Part shown: positions 21,101-30,100 of the stretch, piece by piece
Layout: each line of letters opens with the position of its first letter
Numbering within the stretch: the first letter of the stretch is position 1
Source: RUG14300 sp964561145
Lineage (GTDB): Bacteria; Bacillota; Clostridia; Christensenellales; CAG-1252
Direction: 5' to 3'
DNA length: 64,000 nt
Assembly (NCBI GenBank): GCA_964561145.1
Contig: CAZLNZ010000002.1
Coordinates: forward strand, 62,001-126,000
Position numbers and translations under genes: made by a program
Notes under the pieces: generated by a model
Told to the model about the DNA's origin: nothing
Database searches by the model: none
What the model saw: the letters and a program-made list of their open reading frames with translations, nothing else

Positions 21101-22086
21101 TAATCGTAAATAGGTCTACCGTATTCAATGTCTTGATAATATTTTTCTCCGTTGAAATCATAAGTTACGGTATATGTATTATATGCCCATTTAGCATATA
21201 TTTTAATTATCTCATCTGTATTTGAAAAGTCACTGTCAAAATACTTTTCGTTAAAAACAACGTCGCCGCCGATATAGACGCCTCTATCGTCGGTTATTTT
21301 ATACCCGCCCTCTTGCTTGGAGTACCAGCCTTGAAACTTATAGCCGGGACGCACGGGCTTAGGAAAAATATAATTAATAGCTTCATTGTACTTGAAAGTA
21401 CCGGGAACAGTCGAATCGGAATCTCCCTTTTGAGTTAGTTCTTTATCATCTGCAACACCATAGTCCAATTCAACTTTAAAAGTTTTTCCTTCGTAGCCGG
21501 GACGAACTGTTAGCTCGGCTTCGGTACGATTCCAATTATCGAAGAAATTCCCGTCTCTATCGGTGATATACACCTTTTCCTCTCCGTCCTCTATATAATA
21601 ACCTTTAAAATCATACTTGTCCCTTGATGCGGGAGGGAAAATACTATCAACATATGAGTCAAAAATTGCGATGTATGTATTGTTGGTATTTTCTATCGTG
21701 AGCTTGGTATAATAGGCTTTAGGTGTTAGTTTGATAGTATCCGAACCAAAGATTTCAAAAAGCTCCGCTCCGTCAAGCTTAAGAATACCGCCGTCACCTA
21801 TAACCTCTCTTTCAATCCCTTGCGAGTCCTTTCCGACCCAAGTATAAACATAACCGCCATTAGGAGCTACTTTAAGAATTTCGTCACCTTTTTTATAGTC
21901 GCCCTCTTTGCTATCGATGTCGGTTTTAACCTTCACATTGTCTAAAACTTCATTATTCTCTGTAAATAATTTTAAGGTAACATATTCACCAACGCTGTTT
22001 TTATCGGTGTCACAGGCAACAAAAAGAGATGTGAGCACAATAACGCTTACAACAATAAGAACGATGAATATCCAATCTTTTCTCAT
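18103..22086 (-). CDS. Lipoprotein with InlB, Cys-x-x-Cys and GLUG repeats and membrane tail (1327 aa)
   Basis: Start chosen at the ATG of MRKDWIF, six bases after GGGAG; an in-frame TTG two codons upstream lacks support. The lipobox is SLFVAC. Domains in order: several InlB B-repeat-like units (to about residue 380), then five or more short modules with paired CxxC and conserved His (CEVCGK, CQECGF, CSVCNT), interrupted by one BspA-type leucine-rich unit (SLEAIVIPSSVISIG). Residues about 820-1050 show GLUG-like beta-helix units (GGIAGKV, GGAVGINYG). The last 130 or so residues contain four hydrophobic helices and a short cytoplasmic-looking end. A lipid-anchored N-terminus together with a polytopic C-terminus is unusual. 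Function unknown. Confidence 0.82.
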   Translation of the reverse strand: MRKDWIFIVLIVVSVIVLTSLFVACDTDKNSVGEYVTLKLFTENNEVLDNVKVKTDIDSKEGDYKKGDEILKVAPNGGYVYTWVGKDSQGIEREVIGDGGILKLDGAELFEIFGSDTIKLTPKAYYTKLTIENTNNTYIAIFDSYVDSIFPPASRDKYDFKGYYIEDGEEKVYITDRDGNFFDNWNRTEAELTVRPGYEGKTFKVELDYGVADDKELTQKGDSDSTVPGTFKYNEAINYIFPKPVRPGYKFQGWYSKQEGGYKITDDRGVYIGGDVVFNEKYFDSDFSNTDEIIKIYAKWAYNTYTVTYDFNGEKYYQDIEYGRPIYDYAQEIKDGSLGVVPEGMVFSYWQADDEKIPFDFANRPQTTKEITLTAVFKKHAIDDENATHTKKADPIKVVPHNTCTEAGYYAYVCEVCGKILDTKDASDEEWAEPKGHSYSVTNWYDKTEKCDHCGDEIERTLIIIPDTVETIVREQFKEYASLEAIVIPSSVISIGIDAFSGCTSLKKIYLGKDVTTTSITQNHGLDFEKYSIWFYVDSNKDNPDSKNYWTYVDGLPQERETVHRHTFVVTEGVVEATCVLGGYSFKISTCQECGFTKKDIIDGTETPIKGHTYEENYPACKGQVCSVCETVIIEPTMAHTFGEGVIENKGNCREYGKVKYTCSVCNTEKIENVIGDHNFEEYYTQETTCVQGYILSKCSVCETTKKDYLKEELKEHSWSTSSKSAISPKITQINYGCIWCNKKKYEYVDQSGNVYIGISNKEELLKYALENTKANFLLLGDIDLNGELWRPWGLNGEFSGIFDGNGYTIENVNISQNNEDIYGFFSSVTGTVRNLILSNISIKSSTTSQAVYLGSVAGKLNGIIEGVTVIGDINLVAVNGNASIGGIVGSLEKGSVIASSFTTGLIGINLDVNKLLNVGGIAGKVSTEGLLSNVLFKGSMNGISSKSRINVGGAVGINYGNIYRAIIEGSIDVIQARSTAAGGLVGNNNGYLGYSLSDCSIYGVSSWEDDYDSNGGRFDNVYQKDDISTYSNKNIIRVTPAKALTSSWQRELLGNESVLWQFASNSMPTLKSGEFLYQCLDNTYALTTKEQLRGLDGSVLKYRLAGNINLKGASFTPVNTFYGELQGEGFTISNYRIVNGEYKALIVANYGRVENIKVEFYSEYGDYFPCVSEGVIGYNGDSLSSFNGVCGEAYSIESVEYKVRVSLTWQILLALFVPIILLGVLSFITFLVKVNGKSYGGIALTTNFLGLAGLITVVILAIFKCVSQIMTILIAAVVLVFSVLMIFIVCIRKKGYDDTLRPYCNALSFLNILVAIIEIFLAIFLL

Positions 22087-22197
22087 CAGCAACTCCCGAT
22101 TGCAAAGCTTATTATATTTCCCACAAAAGAAAAAAGCCTTGCGTTTTCAGTTTGTATATAGTCGTTTTTCCCCTATTAGACAACCTATAATTGCAAA

Positions 22198-23655
22198 TTA
22201 TCTTCCACTTTTCGCAGTAAGAGTCGTTATTTTCTTACGCAGTGCAGGAGTATCATAGTTTTTATCAAGACGCCATTCCCAATTGCCTCCGAGAACTCCG
22301 GGTTCATTAATTCTGCCCTCTTGATCAAGCTCGAGATAATCACCCATAGGTATTATAGCGTATTCCGCAATACTATTCAACGCCATTTTTATCATAGCGG
22401 TAACGGCACTTTCTCTAGGAGATTTGCGAGACTCTTTTAAGAAACGAGCTCTGGTTTCGGAATCCAAGCTCTTATACCACTGCAAAGAAGTATACGAATC
22501 ATGCGTGCCGCTATAGACAACACAATTTCCGTTTTCATACATACGAGGCAAATACTCTGCATCATCCTCGAAAAAGGCAAATTGCAACACCTTCATTCCG
22601 GGATAACCCGCTTCTTGCAATACCGCCTTCACATTATCGTCGATTTGACCTAAATCTTCGGCAATTACACGAACTTTTCCCAATGCCTTGTTGATTGCAT
22701 TAAACGGTTCGGCACCGACACATTTATACCATTGTCCGCCACGAGCAGTCTTATCACCAAATGGTATACCATAGTATGCCTCAAAACCACGGAAGTGGTC
22801 TATTCTCGTGACATCGAAAAGTGTTGTCGCTGCTTTCATTCTCTTAATCCACCAGCTATAGCCGTCAAGACGCATCTTCTCCCAATTGTAAATAGGGTTA
22901 CCCCAAAGTTGACCGTCCTCGGAAAAACCATCGGGAGGACAACCTGCAACAATTGTCGGATTGAGATCTTCATCGAGAAGGAAATAATCGGGTTCACACC
23001 AAACCTCTACACTGTCATAGGCAACGTAAATGGGCATATCTCCTATAATCTCAATACCCTTACCGTTGGCATAAGCCTTTAATTGCTTCCATTGTGTATA
23101 GAACTCATATTGAAGGAAAATCCAAAACTCTCCCTTTTTATCATACTTTTTGTGAAGCTTTGCTAAATCGACGCGGAACTTTTCGTTGCGTGCCCAAGTA
23201 TTCCAAGAATTATAATCGTTGCTTTCCTTGATCGCCATGAACAATGCATAATCAACGAGCCAGTTTGCATTCTCTTCTTTGAACGCCTTATAATCCTCGT
23301 TGTTGATATCGAAATTGGAAAAAGCCTTTCTCAATACCTTGTATCTCTCGTAAAACATATAACCATAATCGATTCTGTCGGTATCATGCTTTGCGTTTTC
23401 CAAATCCTCCTCGGAAAGGAGACCTTGTTCCTTGAGCGTGGGAAGGTCTATATAATAAGGACTTCCTGCAAAACAGGAGGGTGACTGATAAGGCGAATCA
23501 CCGTAAGAAGTAGGATTAAGAGGTAATACCTGCCAATAATACTGCTCGGTATCATATAGAAAATCAACAAACTTACGAGCCTCTTCGCCGATGGTTCCGA
23601 TTCCGTACTCTGAAGGCAAGGATGCTAAGGGCATCAATATTCCGGCTTTTCTCAT
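22198..23655 (-). CDS. malQ: 4-alpha-glucanotransferase (amylomaltase, GH77)
   Basis: 485 residues, full length for bacterial MalQ. It transfers alpha-1,4-glucan segments between maltooligosaccharides in the cytoplasm, feeding glycogen or starch-derived sugars to phosphorylase. GH77 catalytic residues are in place: D286 in RIDHF (nucleophile), E333 in IAEDLG (acid/base) and D386 in GTHDS (transition-state stabiliser). The ribosome site is AAGGAG before ATG. It has its own strong promoter with a palindrome just after the start site. It sits about 110 bases upstream of the lipoprotein cluster, with no clear terminator between, so some read-through is possible. Confidence 0.96.
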   Translation of the reverse strand: MRKAGILMPLASLPSEYGIGTIGEEARKFVDFLYDTEQYYWQVLPLNPTSYGDSPYQSPSCFAGSPYYIDLPTLKEQGLLSEEDLENAKHDTDRIDYGYMFYERYKVLRKAFSNFDINNEDYKAFKEENANWLVDYALFMAIKESNDYNSWNTWARNEKFRVDLAKLHKKYDKKGEFWIFLQYEFYTQWKQLKAYANGKGIEIIGDMPIYVAYDSVEVWCEPDYFLLDEDLNPTIVAGCPPDGFSEDGQLWGNPIYNWEKMRLDGYSWWIKRMKAATTLFDVTRIDHFRGFEAYYGIPFGDKTARGGQWYKCVGAEPFNAINKALGKVRVIAEDLGQIDDNVKAVLQEAGYPGMKVLQFAFFEDDAEYLPRMYENGNCVVYSGTHDSYTSLQWYKSLDSETRARFLKESRKSPRESAVTAMIKMALNSIAEYAIIPMGDYLELDQEGRINEPGVLGGNWEWRLDKNYDTPALRKKITTLTAKSGR

Positions 23656-23676
23656 AACTTTTCACTCCTTGAATAA

Positions 23677-23696
23677 ATCGAGAATTAACCCTCGAT
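23677..23696. promoter_or_regulatory. Palindrome in the malQ leader, possible operator
   Basis: ATCGAG-8 bases-CTCGAT is a perfect 6+6 inverted repeat lying about 9-28 bases after the expected malQ transcription start. The position fits a repressor site or a short 5' stem-loop; no regulator gene is adjacent. Confidence 0.4.
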
Positions 23697-23711
23697 ATGT
23701 AACATAATAAT

Positions 23712-23739
23712 ATTATAATATTATTTCCGAAAATGTCAA
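23712..23739 (-). promoter_or_regulatory. Promoter of malQ
   Basis: Minus strand shows TTGACA (23734-23739), 16 bases, then TATAAT (23712-23717): both hexamers match consensus exactly. Confidence 0.8.
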
Positions 23740-23782
23740 AGCCTTCTTTGGCAATTTTAAAATGTTATTGACAATATTTATT

Positions 23783-23929
23783 CTAAAACTTAGCACCGTA
23801 TTTCGTTTTAAGCTCGTCGTACGCATGATTGTCTGCGGATAGCAATCGAAGACGTAAATCGAAAACGGAATCGCTACGTTTTTCGTCTCGATGACGAGTG
23901 GCGAAAAACTTCTGCCGAAAGAAGTACAT
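23783..23929 (-). CDS. Possible 48-residue peptide overlying a hairpin
   Basis: A short open frame (begins MYFFRQKFF, ends YGAKF) starts 11 bases after the stop of the 181-residue membrane protein. It is basic in its first half and has no convincing ribosome site. Its DNA contains a near-perfect hairpin at 23878-23909 (GTTTTTCG and CTCG arms around ATGA), so the frame may be a by-product of a structured intergenic element. I do not recognise a family. Included because it fills an otherwise empty 285-base gap. Confidence 0.3.
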   Translation of the reverse strand: MYFFRQKFFATRHRDEKRSDSVFDLRLRLLSADNHAYDELKTKYGAKF

Positions 23930-23940
23930 ACTGCGGTTTT

Positions 23941-24486
23941 TTAGCTTGCAATTTGTAAATCATTATTCCTTTTTAGTTTGATTTTCCGATACAAAAGAAT
24001 AGCGCTTATTACATCTGTTATGAACATGCAATGAAATATGCCGAATACAAAAGCTTCTTTTTTTGAAATTATATTATTCTTTGACGATTTTATTATAGAA
24101 CTTATTCCGTACACGGAAGAAGTTAACATCAAAAAACAGTCTGTAAGAAACAAAACAAGTACGATTAGCGGAGAAACGAACACGAGGGCAGGTACAACCA
24201 TTGCCGCAAGAAACACGACTCCTATAACAAATACACACAAATAGAATGGGATATGAACAAGTTTGATTATCATATTATAAAATGCCAATTTAACCGTAGC
24301 GGTCTCATCCTTATACGTGATCGCATTTAGTATATTTACGACATAGACAAGTAAAGTCAAAATCACATATGCAAACAATAAAAGCATGTAGATATTATCG
24401 TTTAAACTGTCAGGCAGAACTACAAACAGTGCAAACAAATACGGCCACACCATTAAAATAAAGGGTAAACATTTTCTCACTCGCAT
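23941..24486 (-). CDS. Small multi-pass membrane protein, unknown
   Basis: 181 residues with about five hydrophobic segments (starting at PFILMVWPYLFAL, then ILTLLVYVV, LCVFVIGVVF, FVSPLIVLVLF, and a C-terminal FHCMFITDVISAILLY) and a lysine/arginine-rich end. No enzymatic motif. The start ATG follows GAGG. It is preceded by a possible TTGTGG-17-TGATAT promoter and is separated from the VWA gene by 180 bases, so it is likely its own unit. I do not recognise the family. Confidence 0.65.
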   Translation of the reverse strand: MRVRKCLPFILMVWPYLFALFVVLPDSLNDNIYMLLLFAYVILTLLVYVVNILNAITYKDETATVKLAFYNMIIKLVHIPFYLCVFVIGVVFLAAMVVPALVFVSPLIVLVLFLTDCFLMLTSSVYGISSIIKSSKNNIISKKEAFVFGIFHCMFITDVISAILLYRKIKLKRNNDLQIAS

Positions 24487-24666
24487 ACGACCTCAACCAT
24501 TTTTTTCAAGTATATCATAAGCTGTCAGCTTTTTCCACAATTATCACCGATTTGCCGAGCATAATTCAGAAATATACTCTCGTAAAACGCAATTGCTCTG
24601 CGGCACTTTAGACATTACCGCGATTACATTTAAACGGCAAAACGTATAAAGAACGTTTTTACGAAT

Positions 24667-26028
24667 TTAAACCATTCTTGCAACAATGCCCCAAGGCGGA
24701 GTAACCTCCCTGTTATTGATAATCCACAATACGGGAATACCGTCGGCATACGTCTCTTTCGGCCAAGGAGCATATCCGTCGGTTATAATCACAATAAGGG
24801 ATATTTCAAGATCCTTTAGATTTTTTCTTCGATAGTCAAATATCTCTACAAAAGAAGTTCCGCCGCCACCTAGCGAAGGTATTTGATTGATTTCCTCTAC
24901 AGAAGAAAAAGGAATTGGTCTTGTAACGAAACTGTCAAAATAAGAAAGGAATCCCTCGAAACTTGCAAATTGATATATGGCATTTTTTATCTCGCTCACC
25001 GCCTGAGATAACTCTCTTGTGCTTACACTGCCCGAAGCATCGACAGCCACCCAAATATTTCTTAGGCTTGCATCCGTCTCACTAAATGAAGGCAGGATAA
25101 AAGAAGAGTCTTGGAACCTTCTATCGGGAATTGTAAAGGAATAGTCGATAATTTCTTCTTGAATAAAGTTATTGAGAATAACTCTCCAATCTAAAATAGG
25201 GGTGATCTCCTTTACGACTCTTGAGGCAAGCAAGGAGCTGTTTCCCCACCCCTTGTTCTCCCTACTCATTACCTCGAAGGCATCTCTGATGCGTTGTTTC
25301 CAAACGGCAGACTCTTGAGCTCCTTTGTCGAAAGTACCCCATTTCGAGTGATCGTCACGGAAGCCTCCCGTAGATGTATAGCCATCATCTTCGACACTAC
25401 CCTTTTCCGCCTTTTCCTCTCTGATTCGTCTCATTTTTTCCTTTGCAGACGCGGATTGACTACCTTGAGAATTCTGTTCGGACGAACCGTCGGAGCCAAC
25501 GCACCCCTGAGGAAACATCCTCATTTTAGACATTTTCATCTTCTCTGCTCTGTCAAACAGCATCTCATAAACCTCTTCTGCGGTAAAAAAGCGTCCCTCT
25601 TTTCCGTTAGGCGCAATATGCATCATTTTTCCGTATGCCTCGCCAAGGTCTATCTCATTAAAACCGTATTCCCCCATAATGGTGCTGTTAACGACAATGT
25701 CGCAAGCGACATTGAACAGATAATGATCATCGTCAACACCCCTAAAACAGTGCCCTAAAACAACATGCATTACCTCGTGAAGTGTAACATAATACAAGCC
25801 GTCATCATCGATTTTCGAGCAGAAACGCGGAGAATAATACACCCTTTGTCCGTCGGTACACGCCGTTGTTATTCCGTCATCTACGGCAAAAATAAGATGC
25901 TGTGCCAACAAACCGAAAAAAGGATGTTCTGTAAGCATTCGAATTTTCATCCGAATGATACGAGATGTGAGCTCCTGTACGGAAAAATCTTCACCTGTTG
26001 TTGAATCTTTCGAGGTAAGGTCCGTCAT
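24667..26028 (-). CDS. VWA-like protein with zinc-metallopeptidase motif
   Basis: 453 residues in two parts, matching the architecture of the DUF2201/VWA-like metallopeptidase family. The N-terminal part has H84-E85-VM-H88 followed by LGH (zinc-peptidase HExxH), then a polar Ser/Gln/Glu linker about 175-220. The C-terminal part is a von Willebrand A fold with an intact MIDAS site: D330-A-S-G-S, T391 in GGGGTS, and D416 in IITDG. Such proteins partner MoxR AAA+ ATPases, usually as co-chaperones in assembly or metal insertion. The start is two bases after the MoxR stop with no good ribosome site, indicating translational coupling. Third and last gene of the helicase operon. Confidence 0.85.
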   Translation of the reverse strand: MTDLTSKDSTTGEDFSVQELTSRIIRMKIRMLTEHPFFGLLAQHLIFAVDDGITTACTDGQRVYYSPRFCSKIDDDGLYYVTLHEVMHVVLGHCFRGVDDDHYLFNVACDIVVNSTIMGEYGFNEIDLGEAYGKMMHIAPNGKEGRFFTAEEVYEMLFDRAEKMKMSKMRMFPQGCVGSDGSSEQNSQGSQSASAKEKMRRIREEKAEKGSVEDDGYTSTGGFRDDHSKWGTFDKGAQESAVWKQRIRDAFEVMSRENKGWGNSSLLASRVVKEITPILDWRVILNNFIQEEIIDYSFTIPDRRFQDSSFILPSFSETDASLRNIWVAVDASGSVSTRELSQAVSEIKNAIYQFASFEGFLSYFDSFVTRPIPFSSVEEINQIPSLGGGGTSFVEIFDYRRKNLKDLEISLIVIITDGYAPWPKETYADGIPVLWIINNREVTPPWGIVARMV

Positions 26029-26030
26029 AA

Positions 26031-27143
26031 TTACTTAAAAAGAGAGGGGTGCTTTCTTATCCAATCGGCAAAAGCGGGAATTCTAAGAAGAATCAGCTTG
26101 GCATCTTGGGAAACCTGAACAAGCTTGGTGAAAAAAGTCGCAGTAAAATCGGGAGGAAAACCGTAGGAATACAAGATACAATTGGTTAACGCCTCTCTTT
26201 TGTTAAGGTTTTTGGAAAGATAGCTCATCATCAGCTGTATCGTAGCATACAAAGCATCCGTTCCCTTTGGCACGAATGTACAGACTCCCTTCTTTATTTC
26301 CTCTAAATCGGGAATTTTCATGTTCAATTCACACCAAGAGCAAAACTCGCAAGCAACACCGTCTCCTAAAAGTCCTGCTATAAACGGATAGGCGTCACGT
26401 GTGTTAGAATACCCTTTTAACAATATTCCGCTTACACGATCCCAAGAACGAGGCGTAGCAAATGCCACGTCATCCTTTGTAGGGTCAAAGGAGCATAAAA
26501 GATCGGGACGCACCTTAATAAAGGAGGTTACACGCCCGTCAACGCCGTTAGAGTTCGCCCAAGCAAGCCAAGCTTTGCTATCGACGTCGATTTCAAAGTG
26601 ACACAAACGGTTAGCCAATGCCTTGGGCATTTTATATGCTACAGACCTATCTACAAGTCTATTTCCGGCAGCAATTACAATACAATTATCGGGAAGCTTA
26701 TGTTCGCCTACTACCCTATCCAATGTAATCTGATAGGCGGCAGCCTGAACAGAAGGGGGCGCAGAGGAAATTTCATCAAGAAATAGGAAATTAATTACCG
26801 AATCGCTCGGATCCATATCAAAAATCTTGGGCTTCAACCAAACAGCAAAACTTTTAGTCGAGTCGGCAACAGGTATACCCCTAAGGTCTATAGGATTAAA
26901 CAGTAACAGGCGAACGTCGCAAACAACGGACTTTTTACCGGTCAATCGCGAAACCTTGTCTGCAATTTGTCTGACGCCTTGCGACTTACCTACACCGGGC
27001 TTACCCCATAGCATAAACGAAGGAAGGGTATCGGGCTTATCGCCGAGATTGATAGAACGAACCAGCAAATCGCTTATAACGTCTACCGCCTTTCCGACGT
27101 TTAGTACCGGTATTGTCGAATTATTAACATCTTGTCTACTCAT
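26031..27143 (-). CDS. MoxR-type AAA+ ATPase
   Basis: 370 residues. Walker A is GKPGVGKS (47-54), Walker B FLFLDE ending at D123-E124, sensor 1 is in IAAGNR, and an arginine-finger-like ANR lies near residue 178: all features of MoxR AAA+ ATPases, which form hexamers and remodel partner proteins. A weak match to BtuS2/CbbQ/NorQ-like members is also possible by fold. The gene overlaps the helicase stop by eight bases and is followed within two bases by the VWA gene, the standard MoxR-VWA pairing. The ribosome site AGGAG is clear. The unusual element is the helicase partner, not the MoxR itself. Confidence 0.88.
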   Translation of the reverse strand: MSRQDVNNSTIPVLNVGKAVDVISDLLVRSINLGDKPDTLPSFMLWGKPGVGKSQGVRQIADKVSRLTGKKSVVCDVRLLLFNPIDLRGIPVADSTKSFAVWLKPKIFDMDPSDSVINFLFLDEISSAPPSVQAAAYQITLDRVVGEHKLPDNCIVIAAGNRLVDRSVAYKMPKALANRLCHFEIDVDSKAWLAWANSNGVDGRVTSFIKVRPDLLCSFDPTKDDVAFATPRSWDRVSGILLKGYSNTRDAYPFIAGLLGDGVACEFCSWCELNMKIPDLEEIKKGVCTFVPKGTDALYATIQLMMSYLSKNLNKREALTNCILYSYGFPPDFTATFFTKLVQVSQDAKLILLRIPAFADWIRKHPSLFK

Positions 27144-30100
27144 CTTGAATTACTCCTAATTGTATATCAATATAATTGAGCTTGTTGGTAAGGTCAAGTA
27201 TTTTTTCATCGAGATCATCGTTGTCGGAATACTCTTTTCTATACTCCTCGAGCTGCCTTTCATACTCTTTTATTTGTTTTGCAGTATCGTTTACTACGTC
27301 TAATAAGCCGTTAATATAGTTGTCTATTCGTGACATTAAGCCTAACGCAGAGCGAGTACCGTCAGAGTTGGTGGCGGAAATTCTCTTTTCATACGCTCCG
27401 CACACATATACTATAGGCTCTCCCGCAATTACAACGGAGGGTATTTTTATATCGAAACCTCTGTAGCTTGCAACGACCTGTCCGTCATATTTACGAGTCA
27501 AGTTACAAGCGAAGTCAATCAATTTGATTCCCAACTCCCTGCGATTAACGTGCTCACCCTCTGTGAAGTGCTGAGAACGTTTATAGTCCTTTTTATAGGC
27601 ATCGAGTCGAGCCTTTGCTGCCTCGATATCACGAGGTAAGCTCCTAAGCTTATCGCCCAAGAATTCCTTACGCTCGGTTCTAACACTCTTAAGCATCTTC
27701 AAACGTTCAAGTTCGTTAGAGGTTTCCACCCTCTCTTTAATTTGAGGATTACCGATTGCCAAAGCCTTTATTTCCGCATAATCGAGGACTATGCTGTCGA
27801 CATCTTCACCATCCCTTCTGTCGGAATTGCCTGCGAGTATTTGACAAATAAAGCGTTGTTTACTCTCGAGTAGTTGCCAAGAGTAGGCATCGAAACTGCC
27901 GTCGGTAACATAGCGATAGATTTCAACATAATCGTTAAGATTTCCTTGACGCACCATTCTTCCCTCACGCTGTACCATATCGGCAGGACGCCAGGGAACA
28001 TCCAAATGATGTACGGCAAAAAGTTTACGCTGTACGTTAACACCTGTACCGAGCATTGCAGTCGAACCTATTAATACTCGAAGTTCACCGTTATTTACCC
28101 GTTCAAACATACTAAGACGAGCGTTATCGTTTTTAAACTCGTGTACAAAAGCTATTTCTTCACTCTTAACCCCCAAAGCAACAAGCTCTTTTTTTAGCTC
28201 ATCATAAGCATTAAACCTTTTACTTGGAGTAGAAGTGTCACAAAAAACCAGTTGGGTTATTTCTCTGGTTTCACCATAAATTCTTGCAACCTCCACGGCA
28301 CAAGCGTGAATCTTGTTATTCTTGTCTGCGGTTGCACAAGGAACTGCAAGACGAATATCCAATGCAGCCTTTCTTCCGTCTACGGTAATCTTCAATAAAT
28401 TATCGCTTTCGTCCTCTCTCTCACCGTTACGTATTTTATCCGCACGCTCTGCCAAAGATCTAATATACGCTCTTTGCCGATCACTTCTGGGTACTACAAT
28501 CGTGTGCTTATTCACAACAGAGGGATAGAGAAGGCTGTCCATCTCCTCCAGATGAAAATCGGCAACTCCTGCAAAAATGTTACTAAGTTCGGGGATATTG
28601 TGAAAGCGATTAAACCTTTCTGCAATACGATAATTGCAAGCATCGACATCCATTTCAAACGCCTGCGTTTTTTCTCCAAAAGTCAATGCCCATTTGTCAA
28701 AGGTATCTAAATTCAACAGCTTTAGCTCCTTGGGCTGTAGCATTATTTGCATTGCAAAAACCTCGGTTATACTGTTTGTTATCGGGGTGCCGGTAGCAAA
28801 AACAACTGCACGCCCCTCCTTTGAGCGTCTTAATACCCTTATTTTCAAGTGCATTTCATCTGCCCTTTTGCTTATCGCTCGAGAAATGCCCAGCGTCATG
28901 GAATTTGTCTCTATTGATATGTTTTTAAAGCTATGTGCCTCGTCAACAAATAGGGTGTTGATTTTCAACTGCTCAAACTTAATTCCTGCAGGCTCGGTTG
29001 CAATTTCTCTATCCACCTCGGCTATTTTCTTTTGGATATCTCTTCTAAGAGAATCGTACTCAACGCTTTTAGGAAGTGCGGCAAGCTTATCCATCAGCTC
29101 TGATTTAATGCGTCTTTTCCCAACAGGAATGGTAGCAAAAGCGGAATAGGAGATTAAGTAAGCGTCGAAATCGCTTTCCTTTGCGATTTTCAATGTCGCC
29201 TCTCGGTTTGCAGGATTCATATTATGTCGATCCATTACAAACACGGTTTTATCGGGATAGGTGTCTCTAAAACTCTCCTCCCATTGCTTTAGAACCGCAT
29301 TAGGAACCACATACATGTTTCTCTTACTTATTCCGATTCTACGCATTTCCATACCGGCACAAATCATAACATAGGTTTTACCCGTACCTACTGCATGTGC
29401 CAACAGGGTATTGCGTGATAACAATATCCTTGCAACGGCATCCTTTTGATGCTCATACAGTTTAATCTGCGGATTAAGCCCGGGGAGCTTGAGAAATTTG
29501 CCGGAATAATGACGTGCCGTAACCGTTCCAAACTTCTCAAAATAAATTTCCTCTAGCTTTTTAGATCTAGCAGGAGACTCCTTGATCCAACGTCTAAATT
29601 CATAAATAAGAGTTTTCTGAACCGCTTGAGCGGCAACGGTTGCATCGCCGTCAAGCACTCTGTATTGCCTACCGTTTTTCTCAACAACGTCAAAAACCTT
29701 TATCGGGCGATTATTCAGGGTTCTCTCGTATATTTCCACCGCTTTCATTTTCAAGGTATCGTAACGGCTTAAAGAATTATATCTTACAATCCACTTATTT
29801 AAAGCAGAATCATAAGCGACACCATCGGGCAGTTTATATCTCAATGAAAGCAAATTGCACAAAAATTCGTTATAAATTGAAGCAGGAATCCAGGGTGAAC
29901 CTATTGAAAAATATATATCATCGAAATTGGTAGCCTCGGGAAGCTGTGATTTCAACAACTCAACGTTTCTTTCAAAATAACCTCGATATTTATCATTTGC
30001 TTTTATAGCAATTCTCAGCTTTGAAAAGAGATTTCCCGATAAGTATTCGTCCTTAAGTTCCCACCCCTTTAGTATATTCTCATTCCAAACACGAGGATTT

